Positions 1-8,710 of a DNA stretch of 64,000 nt are shown piece by piece. The notes under the pieces are model-generated. The model saw only the letters and a program-made list of their open reading frames with translations, did no database searches and had not been told where the DNA came from. The position numbers were made by a program, and so were the translations under genes. Position 1 is the first letter of the stretch. Each line of letters starts with the position of its first letter. The stretch comes from JACKII01 sp041687435 (lineage in GTDB: Bacteria; Pseudomonadota; Alphaproteobacteria; Bin95): positions 62,001 to 126,000 of the forward strand of contig JAWLBX010000005.1 in the NCBI GenBank assembly GCA_041687435.1. Direction: 5' to 3'.

Positions 1-239
1 GCGCAGAGCCAGGCCATCAGCGTGAATTGCTCCATGCAGTCGCCGCCGCCGCCCTGGGTCCAGGGAAATTCGCCGGTGTCGCTGTAGGGGTATTTCGCAT
101 CGATCGAGCGGGGGCAAAGGATATGGTCGGACACGGTCAGATAGCTGAACCCCAGCCGCTCGGCCGCCTGGGCAATGGCGCGGATGTCCTCCGGGTTGGC
201 GAGCGGGCCGCGGAAAGGGGCGGAAAGGCCGAATTGCAT
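1..239 (-). CDS. Luciferase-like (LLM class) flavin-dependent oxidoreductase, N-terminal part
   Basis: Only the first 79 or so residues lie in the window; the gene runs off the left edge. The start MQFGLSAPFRG and the following segment with NPEDIRAIAQAAERLGF and LTVSDHI fit the first strand, helix and second strand of the bacterial luciferase-like TIM barrel, whose members use reduced FMN or F420 to oxidise or reduce small organic substrates in the cytoplasm. The ATG lies 14 bases past the stop of the exported protein gene upstream, so it is probably the last or a later gene of the GST-thioesterase operon. The substrate cannot be told. A second LLM-family gene sits at 20440-21360. Confidence 0.75.
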   Translation of the reverse strand, partial: MQFGLSAPFRGPLANPEDIRAIAQAAERLGFSYLTVSDHILCPRSIDAKYPYSDTGEFPWTQGGGGDCMEQFTLMAWLC

Positions 240-253
240 GGGCGTGTTCCCTG

Positions 254-1228
254 TTATTTGTCGGTTGTCGGTTGTGGCTTGGTCACCGCGTCGCTTTTCC
301 AGCCAACGCGTGCAGACAGAGCCGAGAATTCTTTGCGGTACAGCGCCGCGTCAGCCACCGGGCCAATGCCGACGGTGCGCAGATAGGCGCACTCGCGGAA
401 GCGGATGGTTTGCACGGCGATGACCGGCTCCCCGTCCAGGCTTCCCGTTGCTTCCGTCACCAGGGCGTCGTCGCCGCCGATCGCAGTGGCGGTCGTGCCG
501 GAAATCGCCAGATTTTCGACCTGGTTCAGGCTTTGCAATGTCTGGGCGGCGAAGGCGTGCGGGTCGTCCCGCCAGGGATCGCATTCGGTGCCGAGCGACA
601 TGCCCGCCACGAACAGCGGCCGGGTGCCGGCATTGCCCTTATAGGCTGTGTCGGTCAGCAGAACGGCGCTCCCGGACAGGGTCTGGGAAAAGCGGAACCG
701 CTCGGTTTCGCCGAACGTGAAGGGCAGGCTTGCCCGCGGGTTGCTGCGTTCCGGCGCGATGGTGATGGACTCCAGCGCAGCCTCCACCTTTGCCTTCCGC
801 TCTGCCGTCGCCAGCAGGCTGGGCATTTGCGCCGTGACCAGCAGGGCGACATGTGGCGCGCCGATCAGCAAAAGCCATTTGTCATAGGCCTGGGTGCCGA
901 CCTGCTGGCGGCCCCGCCCGATCACGGCCTTGTGTTCGCCCTGTGTCGTTTCCTCTGTCCGGTCCAGCAGAATGCCTTGTTCCGCCAGTGCCGTCGGGTC
1001 TGCCAGCAAGCCCTTGGCAACCGGTTCGTAGGCCTTGGCCGGCAGTTCCGCCACCAGGATGGAGGCGCTGCCTTCCGGCCACAGCGCGCCTGTGAATTGC
1101 TGGCTTTCCGCAAACCCGTCCGGCATCGTCATGACAACATAACTGCCGGTCAACTGTTGCGCGGCAAGGGCCGGTTGGGCGGTCAGGGTGGGCAGGAAAG
1201 CCAGAAAGACGGCAAGCCAGCGTATCAT
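254..1228 (-). CDS. Exported protein of unknown function
   Basis: A 324-residue protein not recognised as any named family. Residues 1-22 form a typical Sec signal peptide (MIRWLAVFLAF, then a hydrophobic run ending in ALA), so it should be periplasmic or otherwise exported. The rest is soluble, with two similar-looking halves of mixed strands and no visible metal or catalytic motif. Its ATG overlaps the stop of the thioesterase gene (ATGA at 1225-1228), which shows cotranslation with the GST and thioesterase genes. A role in the same detoxification or catabolic operon is inference from position only. Confidence 0.7.
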   Translation of the reverse strand: MIRWLAVFLAFLPTLTAQPALAAQQLTGSYVVMTMPDGFAESQQFTGALWPEGSASILVAELPAKAYEPVAKGLLADPTALAEQGILLDRTEETTQGEHKAVIGRGRQQVGTQAYDKWLLLIGAPHVALLVTAQMPSLLATAERKAKVEAALESITIAPERSNPRASLPFTFGETERFRFSQTLSGSAVLLTDTAYKGNAGTRPLFVAGMSLGTECDPWRDDPHAFAAQTLQSLNQVENLAISGTTATAIGGDDALVTEATGSLDGEPVIAVQTIRFRECAYLRTVGIGPVADAALYRKEFSALSARVGWKSDAVTKPQPTTDK

Positions 1229-1659
1229 TGCGGCACGATCTCCCCATTCATGGTGCGGGTCTGGCCGCGGAAGACGGCGATCAGCGCGCCATTCTGATTG
1301 CGCACGTCCACGTCATAAATTCCGGTGCGGCCGGCCGTTGCCGTCTCTCGGGCAATGGCGGTCAGGCGGTCGCCCAGCCGGGCCGGCAACAGGAAGGTAA
1401 CCTGGCAGGTCTGCGCCAGTGCCGGCCGGTTGCGCGCGTTGCTGGCATAGGCCATCGTCGTGTCCGCCAAGGCAAAGATAAAGCCGCCGTGGCAAACGTC
1501 GAGCCCGTTGAGCAGATCCTGGCGGACCGTCATGGCGATGGTGGCGGCGCCGGGCGCAACCGCCTCCACCGCCAGGCCGATATGGCCGGCTGCCTTGTCC
1601 CGCTGATTCAGCTTGGCGGCTGAAGCTTCCGCCAATTTCTGCGGGGGAAGCATTGTCAT
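1225..1659 (-). CDS. PaaI-family hotdog-fold acyl-CoA thioesterase
   Basis: A 144-residue single hotdog domain. The block GLDVCHGGFIFALADTTMAYA (about residues 52-72) is the conserved helix and HGG turn of PaaI/PaaD phenylacetyl-CoA-type thioesterases, with the catalytic Asp expected in LADTTMA. Such enzymes hydrolyse hydroxyphenylacetyl-CoA or other aryl- and acyl-CoAs in the cytoplasm. The start at 1659 overlaps the GST stop (ATGA); a second ATG two codons later is also possible. A longer reading frame upstream is only the shadow of the GST gene. No other paa genes are nearby, so the true substrate is open. Confidence 0.85.
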   Translation of the reverse strand: MTMLPPQKLAEASAAKLNQRDKAAGHIGLAVEAVAPGAATIAMTVRQDLLNGLDVCHGGFIFALADTTMAYASNARNRPALAQTCQVTFLLPARLGDRLTAIARETATAGRTGIYDVDVRNQNGALIAVFRGQTRTMNGEIVPQ

Positions 1660-2237
1660 GCCGGCATGGTGGACTGCATCGACGGGCGGGCGTTGAACCC
1701 CTCGAACCACTTGGCGAGTGCCGGGCGGCCATCGCGCCAGCCCCAGTCGGCAAAGCGGAAATCCAGATAGCCAAGGCCGCAGGCTGTGCCGATCACTGCC
1801 GAATCGATGGTCCCTAGCGCGCTGGCCTCGCGCTCCATCGCATCCAACGCGCGGTTGATTTTGGTGCTCTGGGTTTCGATCCACCCGTCCCAGCGTTTTT
1901 CTTCCGGCCGCGATGCCATCTCTGCCCGCAGCAACAGCGCCGCGTCGATCAGGCCTTCCGCCTGGCTTTCGCGCCGCTGCACGTCCCAATGGCCGACCGG
2001 GTAGAGCGGGCCACCGACATATTCATTCAGAAACCGCAGGATGATGCGCGAATCGAACAGGGCTTCGCCGTTGTCGCGGATCAGCGTCGGCACTTTCAGC
2101 AATGGGTTGGCGGCGGTGATCTCGTCGCTGGTCGGCGGGACGTTCAGGTGTTCGACGCTGTCGGACAGGCCGAGCTCGATCACGGCGACCCGGCATTTGC
2201 GGACATAGGGCGATGTGGAACTGCCGAGGAGTTTCAT
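1656..2237 (-). CDS. Glutathione S-transferase family protein
   Basis: A 193-residue protein with the two-domain GST layout. The thioredoxin-like N domain carries SSTSPYVRK (6-14) at the active-site helix, the cis-Pro in KVPTL (Pro50) and the glutathione-contact motif FDSRII (61-66). An all-helical C domain follows from about residue 85. It probably conjugates or reduces electrophiles with glutathione in the cytoplasm. The upstream AAGGA lies at good distance from the ATG. It is first in a minus-strand operon (GST, thioesterase, exported protein, LLM enzyme) and divergent from the CoA-transferase gene at 2393. Confidence 0.9.
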   Translation of the reverse strand: MKLLGSSTSPYVRKCRVAVIELGLSDSVEHLNVPPTSDEITAANPLLKVPTLIRDNGEALFDSRIILRFLNEYVGGPLYPVGHWDVQRRESQAEGLIDAALLLRAEMASRPEEKRWDGWIETQSTKINRALDAMEREASALGTIDSAVIGTACGLGYLDFRFADWGWRDGRPALAKWFEGFNARPSMQSTMPA

Positions 2238-2392
2238 GGGTTGGTCCTTCCTGAAAAATGACGATTATGGACAGCCTGCGGCCGGTTGCATCTTGCCGCG
2301 ACCGGTCCGACCGTGGCTTTCTGTCTTAAATGCCTCATACCATGGCCGTGGCAATCGGGAAACGGCCAACCCTCGTCTGGAGAATCGCAATC

Positions 2393-3601
2393 ATGGCAGA
2401 CCGTCTGTTCGACGGCCTACTCGTGCTCGACATCGCCAGCTTCATCGCAGCGCCCGTCGCGACCACGTTTCTGGCCGATTTCGGTGCGAACGTTATCAAG
2501 ATCGAGGCGCCGGGCGGCGACGGCTACCGCGCGTTGCACGCCGGAAACGGCATGCCCGATACCGGCGGAAAAGACTTTGCCTGGATGTGCGACAACCGCT
2601 CCAAGCGGGGGTTGTGCCTCGATCTGGCGAGCGAGGGCGGGCAGGAGATTTTGCGCACGTTGATCGCCAAGGCGGATGTGCTGGTCACCAATTTCCCGAT
2701 GCCTGTGCGGCGCAAGCTGAAATTGATGTACGAGGATGTGGCGCCGCTCAACGACCGGCTGATCTATGCCAGCCTCACCGCCTATGGCGAGGAGGGGCCG
2801 GAGTCCGAGCGTACCGGTTTCGATTCCACCGCCCTTTATGCCCGCACCGGCATGATGGACATGATGCGGGCACCGGGTGCCGCCCCTGTGCGCTCCCTGC
2901 CCGGCATGGGCGACCACCCCACCGGGACGGCGCTCTATGGCGCGATCATGACCGGCCTTTACCGGCGCGAGAAAACCGGCAAGGGCAGCCATGTTTCCAC
3001 CAGCTTGGTGGCGAACGGCATGTGGATGAATGGATTTTATGCCCAGGCGGCGCTGATGGGGGCGCATGTGGAATTGCGCCCGCACCGCGACAACGCGCCG
3101 AACGCCATGGCCAACCACTACTGCGCTAAGGATGGCCGGTGGTTCATCCTGGCCGTTCTGAACGAGGCCAAGCAGGCGCCGTTGCTGTTCGAGGCGATGG
3201 GGCGGCCCGATCTGGCCGATGATCCGCGCTTTGCCGACCAGCAGGCCCGGCGCGAAAATTCGCTGGTGTTGACCAAGGTCATGGACGGGATTTTCGCCCA
3301 GCACGACTGGGCCTACTGGAAAGAGCATTTCGACCGGCTGGGCATCACCTACGGTCAGGTGGCCAAGATGGAAGATCTGCCCGGCGACGAACAGTTGCGC
3401 CACGCGCAGGCAGTGATGCCGGCAGGGGAAGATTTCGGCGGCGACTGGACGGTCGGCACGCCGGTCTATGTGCGCGGCGAGGACAAGCGGCCGGCGGCGG
3501 CGGCGCCGTCAGTCGGCGAGCATAACGCCGATATTCTGGCCGAATTCGGCTATTCCCCGGCGGAGATCGTAGCATTTGCGGCAGCGGGCGTTTTGAAGTG
3601 A
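2393..3601 (+). CDS. CaiB/BaiF family (class III) CoA-transferase
   Basis: A 402-residue protein of the family that moves CoA between acyl groups through an enzyme-bound anhydride, as in formyl-CoA and carnitine CoA-transferases. N-terminal LFDGLLVLDIA with FLADFGANVIKIE (27-39) is the family hallmark. Asp174 in the GMGDHPTG segment matches the catalytic aspartate. I chose the ATG at 2393 because GGAG sits at proper distance; the upstream in-frame ATG at 2330 would add 21 non-conserved residues. The stop overlaps the GTG of the exporter gene (GTGA). The substrate is unknown. Confidence 0.92.
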   Translation: MADRLFDGLLVLDIASFIAAPVATTFLADFGANVIKIEAPGGDGYRALHAGNGMPDTGGKDFAWMCDNRSKRGLCLDLASEGGQEILRTLIAKADVLVTNFPMPVRRKLKLMYEDVAPLNDRLIYASLTAYGEEGPESERTGFDSTALYARTGMMDMMRAPGAAPVRSLPGMGDHPTGTALYGAIMTGLYRREKTGKGSHVSTSLVANGMWMNGFYAQAALMGAHVELRPHRDNAPNAMANHYCAKDGRWFILAVLNEAKQAPLLFEAMGRPDLADDPRFADQQARRENSLVLTKVMDGIFAQHDWAYWKEHFDRLGITYGQVAKMEDLPGDEQLRHAQAVMPAGEDFGGDWTVGTPVYVRGEDKRPAAAAPSVGEHNADILAEFGYSPAEIVAFAAAGVLK

Positions 3602-4797
3602 GCACATCGGTGATCGCAACCCGCGAATCCTTGCCGATCCGCGGCGCTGGCTTGATTGCCCTGCTGACGGCGCTGGCGGCGCTGGGCCAGTTTGCGTCCA
3701 GCGTCTACCTGCCGTCCATGCCGGCCATGGAGGTGGGGCTGAACGCCTCGCGCGCCGCAGTGCAGGCAACGATGACCGCCTATCTGGCTGCCTTCGCCAT
3801 CATGCAGATCGCCTATGGGCCGCTGGCGGACCGGTTCGGGCGGCGGCCGATCATGCTGTTGGGCGGGGCCCTGTTCGTCGCCGGCAGCGCACTCTGCATG
3901 GCGGCAGAAAGTATCGAGATTGTGATTCTGGGCCGGGTGGTGCAGGCCATGGGCGCCTGTGCCGGGGTGGTTGCCAGCCGCGCCGTCACCCGCGACCTGT
4001 TCGAAGGGCCGGACCTCAGCAAGGTCATGGCCGCCATCGCCATGGCGTTTTCCGCCGTGCCGGCCCTGGCGCCGGTGATCGGTGGCGCCCTGCAGGAGGT
4101 ATCTGGCTGGCGGGCCAGCTTTGCCGCCTCTGCCTTGTTTGGCGGCATTGTTCTGCTGGCCGTGCTGGTCTGGCTGCGCGAGACCAACCGCAGCGAGCGG
4201 CAGGCATTGAATTTTGGCTCGATCTGGCGTGGCTACAAGACCGTGGCCAGCCACAAGCAATTCCGTGCCTATGCCTTGACCACGGCGGCCACTATGGGCG
4301 GCCTATTCGCTTTCCTGACCGGTGCGCCAGCGATTGCCATTCAGGAGGCGGGGCTGTCGCCGATGGAATTCGGCCTTTATCCCGCGCTTTCCATTCCCGG
4401 CTTCATCATCAGCGGCACTCTGGTGCGCAAGCTGGTGGCGAAAACCGGCGACGCACCGTTGATGCGCACGGGCGCTGCGCTGGCCGCGCTCGGCTGCCTC
4501 GCCATGCTGGCGGTCGCCTGGACCGGTAATGTGACGGCCCTGACCATGCTGGCCTGCATGTTGGTGTTCGTCTGTGGCATGGGCTTTGTTTTCTCCCTGG
4601 GTCATGCGGGCGCGCTGCGCCATTTTCCCGAGCGGGCGGGCGTTGCCTCCGGCCTGATGGGCGTGCTGCAACTCGGCTCTGCCGCAGTGTTCTCGGGGCT
4701 GGTGGCGGCCGCGGCGGCCTGGGGCGCCATGGGCTTTGCCGCCGGCATGGCGATTGCAGGCGTGGCGGCATTTCTGTTCTCGCGCGGGTGCCGTTAA
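3598..4797 (+). CDS. MFS drug-resistance exporter, Bcr/CflA type
   Basis: A 399-residue integral membrane protein with about 12 predicted hydrophobic segments. Motif A appears as LADRFGRRPI (77-86) between TM2 and TM3, and the N-terminal LYLPSMPAM-like segment (YLPSMPAM, 37-44) is characteristic of Bcr/CflA exporters of bicyclomycin, chloramphenicol or sulfonamides. The GTG start overlaps the stop of the CoA-transferase, so the pair is translationally coupled. Export of a toxic acid or a CoA-pathway product is possible but is inference; the real substrate may be an endogenous metabolite. Confidence 0.88.
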   Translation: MSTSVIATRESLPIRGAGLIALLTALAALGQFASSVYLPSMPAMEVGLNASRAAVQATMTAYLAAFAIMQIAYGPLADRFGRRPIMLLGGALFVAGSALCMAAESIEIVILGRVVQAMGACAGVVASRAVTRDLFEGPDLSKVMAAIAMAFSAVPALAPVIGGALQEVSGWRASFAASALFGGIVLLAVLVWLRETNRSERQALNFGSIWRGYKTVASHKQFRAYALTTAATMGGLFAFLTGAPAIAIQEAGLSPMEFGLYPALSIPGFIISGTLVRKLVAKTGDAPLMRTGAALAALGCLAMLAVAWTGNVTALTMLACMLVFVCGMGFVFSLGHAGALRHFPERAGVASGLMGVLQLGSAAVFSGLVAAAAAWGAMGFAAGMAIAGVAAFLFSRGCR

Positions 4798-4861
4798 CCC
4801 TCTGTTAGGGTGAATGGTTGGTTAATGCCCTCTCGGACCTGCCGGCCGGGAGGGAAGGACC

Positions 4862-5560
4862 ATGCCGCCGTTTCACCGCCTTTTCCTGTTGCTCGCACTG
4901 CTGGCGCTCGCCGGTTGCGCTGGCGGCAGCGCGCGTGAGGTGGCGCAGTTGCGCACGGCGGATGGCCCGGCCAGCATTGCTCTGATGCCGCTCGATCTGA
5001 CCCTGACCCGCCGCAGCGCCGGCGGATCGGAGCATCCGGTCGCGGATTGGACGCTGGCGGCGGAGCGCAACCTGACCCTGGCGCTGATGGCGGCGGCACG
5101 GGAGCGCGGGCTGAGGTTGCAGCCCGTGCGGCATGACCTCTGGACTCAGCCAAGCCTGCGGCCCTTGCACCTGCTGCACCGAGGTATCGAGGGCGCAATC
5201 CTGGCGCACCGCTTTGGCGACAGCCGTAACCGCCTGCCGGCCAAGGCCGGCCCGCTTGGCTGGAGCCTGGGGCGGGAGGCTGCGGTGCTGCGCGCATACA
5301 CGGCGGCGGACTACGCGCTGTTCGTCTCGCTCGACGACAGCTATGCCAGCGCCGGACGCAAGGCGCTCGGCATAGCCTCGCTGCTGCTGGTCGGAATGCC
5401 GGTCAGCGGCGGACGGCAGACCGGGCTGGCGACGCTGGTGGACCTGCAAAGCGGCGCAGTGGTTTGGGCCCGCCACTTGGACCGCAGCACCGGCGACCTG
5501 CGCCAGCCGGCGGCAGCGCGGGAAACCGCGGATGCGTTGCTTGAGGACTTGCCGCAGTGA
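4862..5560 (+). CDS. Lipoprotein of unknown function
   Basis: A 232-residue protein with a lipoprotein signal: basic start, hydrophobic run and lipobox LAGC (Cys19), followed by Gly, which suggests outer-membrane sorting. The segment SIALMPLDLTLT near residue 40 and the later strand-helix pattern resemble the general fold of GNA1162-like or TPM-type lipoproteins, but no family could be fixed. A strong GGGAGGGAAGG precedes the ATG. The stop overlaps the GTG of the M48 protease gene (GTGA), and a third lipoprotein follows, so the three are one operon. Confidence 0.78.
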   Translation: MPPFHRLFLLLALLALAGCAGGSAREVAQLRTADGPASIALMPLDLTLTRRSAGGSEHPVADWTLAAERNLTLALMAAARERGLRLQPVRHDLWTQPSLRPLHLLHRGIEGAILAHRFGDSRNRLPAKAGPLGWSLGREAAVLRAYTAADYALFVSLDDSYASAGRKALGIASLLLVGMPVSGGRQTGLATLVDLQSGAVVWARHLDRSTGDLRQPAAARETADALLEDLPQ

Positions 5561-6699
5561 ACCGCCTGCCCCTCCTGCTGTGTGTCCTCGCACTCGCGGC
5601 CTGTTCGGCCGGTTTGGAGCCGATGGCGCCGCAAGCCCGGCCCGCCCTCGCCGACGACGAGGCCGGGGTCTGGCTGGCGGCGGACCGGGCGGAGCACGGC
5701 CTGCAATCCGCCCCGCACCGGGTTCGCGACCCGGCGCTGAACCGCTATGTGCAGGGTGTGGCCTGCAAGGTGGCGGGGACGTATTGCGGCGATATCCGCG
5801 TCTATCTGGTGCGCGAGGCCGGGCTTAACGCAGCGATGCTGCCGAACGGCGTTCTCACCCTGCAAACCGGCCTGCTGCTGCGGCTGGCCGACGAGGCCCA
5901 ACTGGCTGCCGTCATCGGCCACGAGCTTGGCCATTATGTCGAGCGCGACGGCTTTGCCCAGATGGAGCGGGCTCGGCAGCTTGGCGATATCGGCGCCTGG
6001 GCGGCAGTGTTTGGGGCGGCGCTGGGCGTGCCGGGCCTGGACAGCGCGCTGGAAACCGAAGCGGCGCTCGACATCCTCGCCTTCAGCCGCGATCAGGAAG
6101 GTGCTTCGGATGTGTTCGGGTTGGAGCGCATGGCCGCCGCCGGCTATGCGCCGCAGGCGGCGGTGGAGGTCTGGGATCTGATCCTGGCGGAGGCCGGGGC
6201 CGACGGCGCGACGCCTGCCGACCGCCTGCTCGCCACCCATCCGTTGCCGGAGGACCGCCGCGAACGCCTGAACGCGGCCGCAATCGCGCTGCCGCAGCCG
6301 CCGGAGGGGCGGGGCCGCGCCGCCTATCGCGCTGCCCTGGCGCCGCACCGCGCCGCCTTTCTTGCCGACGAGGTGCGGCTGCGCCAGCCGACGGCGACGC
6401 TGCGCCTGTTCCGCTATCTGGCCGAGCGCGACGGCCTGGATGCCGTGCTGGCGTTTCATTGGGGCGAGGTCCACCGCCTGCGCGGCTGGAAGGATGATCG
6501 GCGCAAGGCGCTGGCGACGTACGCCCGCGCCCTGGCTCTGCCGGATGTGCCGGTGGAGACGCACCGTTCCATTGCGCTCGTGCGGCGGGCGCTGGGTCAG
6601 TGGCGCGGCGCCCGCTTTGCCTTTCAGCGCTATCTGGCCCATGCGCCCGATGCACCGGACCGCGCCATTGTCGAGGCCTATATTGCGGAGGTGTTGTAG
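5557..6699 (+). CDS. M48-family metalloprotease lipoprotein
   Basis: A 380-residue protein with lipobox LAAC (Cys16) and a peptidase M48 domain. HELGH at 122-126 is the zinc site, preceded by MLPNGVLTLQTGLL, the conserved M48 segment, and followed by the third-ligand region SRDQEGASDVFG (about 175-190) and the family motif THPLPEDRR. The C-terminal 130 residues look like TPR-like helices. By analogy with BepA/YfgC and LoiP it should act in the periplasm on misfolded outer-membrane proteins. The GTG start overlaps the previous lipoprotein's stop. Confidence 0.9.
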   Translation: MNRLPLLLCVLALAACSAGLEPMAPQARPALADDEAGVWLAADRAEHGLQSAPHRVRDPALNRYVQGVACKVAGTYCGDIRVYLVREAGLNAAMLPNGVLTLQTGLLLRLADEAQLAAVIGHELGHYVERDGFAQMERARQLGDIGAWAAVFGAALGVPGLDSALETEAALDILAFSRDQEGASDVFGLERMAAAGYAPQAAVEVWDLILAEAGADGATPADRLLATHPLPEDRRERLNAAAIALPQPPEGRGRAAYRAALAPHRAAFLADEVRLRQPTATLRLFRYLAERDGLDAVLAFHWGEVHRLRGWKDDRRKALATYARALALPDVPVETHRSIALVRRALGQWRGARFAFQRYLAHAPDAPDRAIVEAYIAEVL

Positions 6700-6702
6700 G
6701 CC

Positions 6703-7284
6703 ATGCGATGGCCGGTTTTTCTGGCGCTGGTGCTTGCCGTTCTGGCGGCGCTGGCCGGCTGTGCCCGCATCGCCGCGGTCGGGCCGGGGCGGGTGGAGAT
6801 CGGCGGCGGGCTCAGCGTGCAGGCGGCGGCGGGCTGGAACCGCCTGCCGCGCGGCGCCTTCGGTGCAGGCGCGGCCTGGACGCGCGACGGCCCCGGCCTC
6901 GACGCCCTGCTGTTCGTTGCAGGCCATGGTGAGGGCGAGCCGCTGTTCGCTCACACGCGCGAGCGCAAGGCGCTGCTGCTGCGCGCCAGCATGACCCCGA
7001 CCGAGGTGATGGAGCTCTGGGCCACCGAGCTGGCCCTGGCCGACCGCCGCATGGTCACGGTCGGCAGCCTGATGCCGGCGGAGTTTGCTGGCGCGCCCGG
7101 CTTCCGCTTTCAATACGCCTATGCCGATGCCGATGGGCTGGTGTTCGACGGCTATGCCGCGGGCGCCATGATCGCGGGGCGGCTCTATCTCATCGCGTTT
7201 TCCGGCACCCGTGCCCACCAGTTCCGCGCCCACTGGCTGGCGGCGGCGGCGCTGATCGGCTCGGCCCGCATCGTGTCGGACTAG
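6703..7284 (+). CDS. Small lipoprotein of unknown function
   Basis: A 193-residue protein with a lipoprotein signal (lipobox LAGC, Cys20) and no recognised family. The body is a mixed strand-helix domain: VEIGGGLSVQAAAGWNRLP near residue 30, then FRFQYAYADADGLVF and a C-terminal RIVSD. GGAGGTG precedes the ATG, which lies 3 bases after the M48 gene's stop. Linkage to the M48 protease lipoprotein and the first lipoprotein suggests a shared envelope task, which is inference. Confidence 0.75.
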   Translation: MRWPVFLALVLAVLAALAGCARIAAVGPGRVEIGGGLSVQAAAGWNRLPRGAFGAGAAWTRDGPGLDALLFVAGHGEGEPLFAHTRERKALLLRASMTPTEVMELWATELALADRRMVTVGSLMPAEFAGAPGFRFQYAYADADGLVFDGYAAGAMIAGRLYLIAFSGTRAHQFRAHWLAAAALIGSARIVSD

Positions 7285-7367
7285 CGGCGCATGGGCTTTA
7301 AACCGGCGGGGTTCGTCCGTAAGATGCGCGCATTGTCTCCGCCATTAATCGCCCGCCCGGTTGTCTC

Positions 7368-8678
7368 ATGCCTTCGCAATCCTTCCTGCTCAAATCGGAA
7401 TGCCAAATGCGGCATACAATTGGCGGCCTTGCCGCCCTGTTCCTCGGGGCCGGCCTGCTGCTGCTTGGTCACGGCCTGTTGCAGACGCTGCTGGCGGTGC
7501 GGGGTGAGTTCGAAGGGTTCGGCGCCGGGCTGATCGGCGGGATTGGCACGGCGTATTATCTGGGCTTCTTCACAGGCTGCGTGCTGCTGCCGCCGCTGAT
7601 GCGCCGGGTCGGCCATATCCGCATGTTTGCGGCGGCGGGCGCGCTGATCGGCGCTGCCGCACTCAGCCATGGCCTGCTGGCGGAGGTCTATGTCTGGCTT
7701 CCGGTGCGTTTCTGCACCGGCTTTGCCATGGCGACCATGTTTATGGCCGTGGAAAGCTGGCTGAACGTGCGCGCCACCAACGAAACACGGGGGCGGGTGA
7801 TCGGCATTTACATGGTGATCAACCTGGGCGCGGCGACGGCGGCGCAGCAGGGCCTGCGCCTGGCGCCGCCGGAGGAGTTGACGCTATTCGCGATCGCCAG
7901 CCTGCTGGTCTGCCTCGGCTTGTTGCCGGTGACGCTGACCCGCAGCGAGCAGCCGCCGACGCCGCCCTCGGTCCGGCTCAACCTGCGGCAGTTGTTGCGG
8001 CTGTCGCCGATGGGCGCGGTCGGTTGTTTTCTTTCCGGCCTGATTACCTCGCCGTTCTGGGCGCTGGGGCCGGTCTATGGCCAGCGTCTCGGCCATGACC
8101 TGCCAACGGTCATGCTGTTCATGAGCGCGGTGATTGGCGGCGGCATGGTCATGCAATGGCCGCTTGGCTGGCTGTCGGACCGGGTGGACCGGCGGCTGGT
8201 GCTGATCGGCGTGTTTGCGCTGGTGGCGGCGATCAGCGCGCTGATGGCGGCAACGGTCGGCCTGCCGGTGCCGCTCTGGCTGGCTCTGGGGGCAGCGTTC
8301 GGTGGGGCTGCATTCTGTGTCAACGCGCTGTGCGTCAGCCATGTCAACGATGTAATGACCGACCAAGACAGAATTGGTATTAGCGCCGGCCTGTTGTTGC
8401 TGTTCGGCACTGGCGCCGTGCTGGGGCCGGTGCTGGCGGGCTTTCTGATGATGGAGGTTGGGCCGGGCGGCATGTTCGGTCAGATTGCGGTCGTGGCCCT
8501 GTTCGGCATGGTGTTCGCCCTGGTGCGCCGGCAAAGCCGGGCAGCGCCGCCGGACGCGCAGAAGGAACCGTTCGTTGCCGTGCCGCGCACCACGCCGGCC
8601 GCCATCCCCCTCGACCCGCGCGTTCCGGCGGAGGAAGCCGGTTTCGAGGAGAAACCGTTCGATGACACCGGTGCTTGA
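7368..8678 (+). CDS. MFS transporter, YcaD-like
   Basis: A 436-residue membrane protein with about 12 hydrophobic segments and a charged 45-residue C-terminal tail. The N-terminal MRHTIGGLAALFLGAG, FMAVESWLN and WLSDRVDRR segments match the YcaD/YfkF group of MFS permeases, whose substrates are unknown. The annotated ATG gives 13 residues before MRHTIGG; the ATG at 7407 is an equally plausible start because family members usually begin there. selA follows after 32 bases, with no sign of a functional link to selenium. Confidence 0.85.
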   Translation: MPSQSFLLKSECQMRHTIGGLAALFLGAGLLLLGHGLLQTLLAVRGEFEGFGAGLIGGIGTAYYLGFFTGCVLLPPLMRRVGHIRMFAAAGALIGAAALSHGLLAEVYVWLPVRFCTGFAMATMFMAVESWLNVRATNETRGRVIGIYMVINLGAATAAQQGLRLAPPEELTLFAIASLLVCLGLLPVTLTRSEQPPTPPSVRLNLRQLLRLSPMGAVGCFLSGLITSPFWALGPVYGQRLGHDLPTVMLFMSAVIGGGMVMQWPLGWLSDRVDRRLVLIGVFALVAAISALMAATVGLPVPLWLALGAAFGGAAFCVNALCVSHVNDVMTDQDRIGISAGLLLLFGTGAVLGPVLAGFLMMEVGPGGMFGQIAVVALFGMVFALVRRQSRAAPPDAQKEPFVAVPRTTPAAIPLDPRVPAEEAGFEEKPFDDTGA

Positions 8679-8710
8679 CGTTGCCGCGCGCCTGCGGCCT
8701 TAGTAGCCGC

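Noticed and set aside
1225..1989. 254-residue minus-strand frame
   Set aside because: Its first 110 residues are an out-of-frame reading of the GST gene; the thioesterase starts at 1659.
5341..7233. 630-residue minus-strand frame across the lipoprotein cassette
   Set aside because: Antisense shadow; the plus strand has signal peptides, HELGH and coupled starts.
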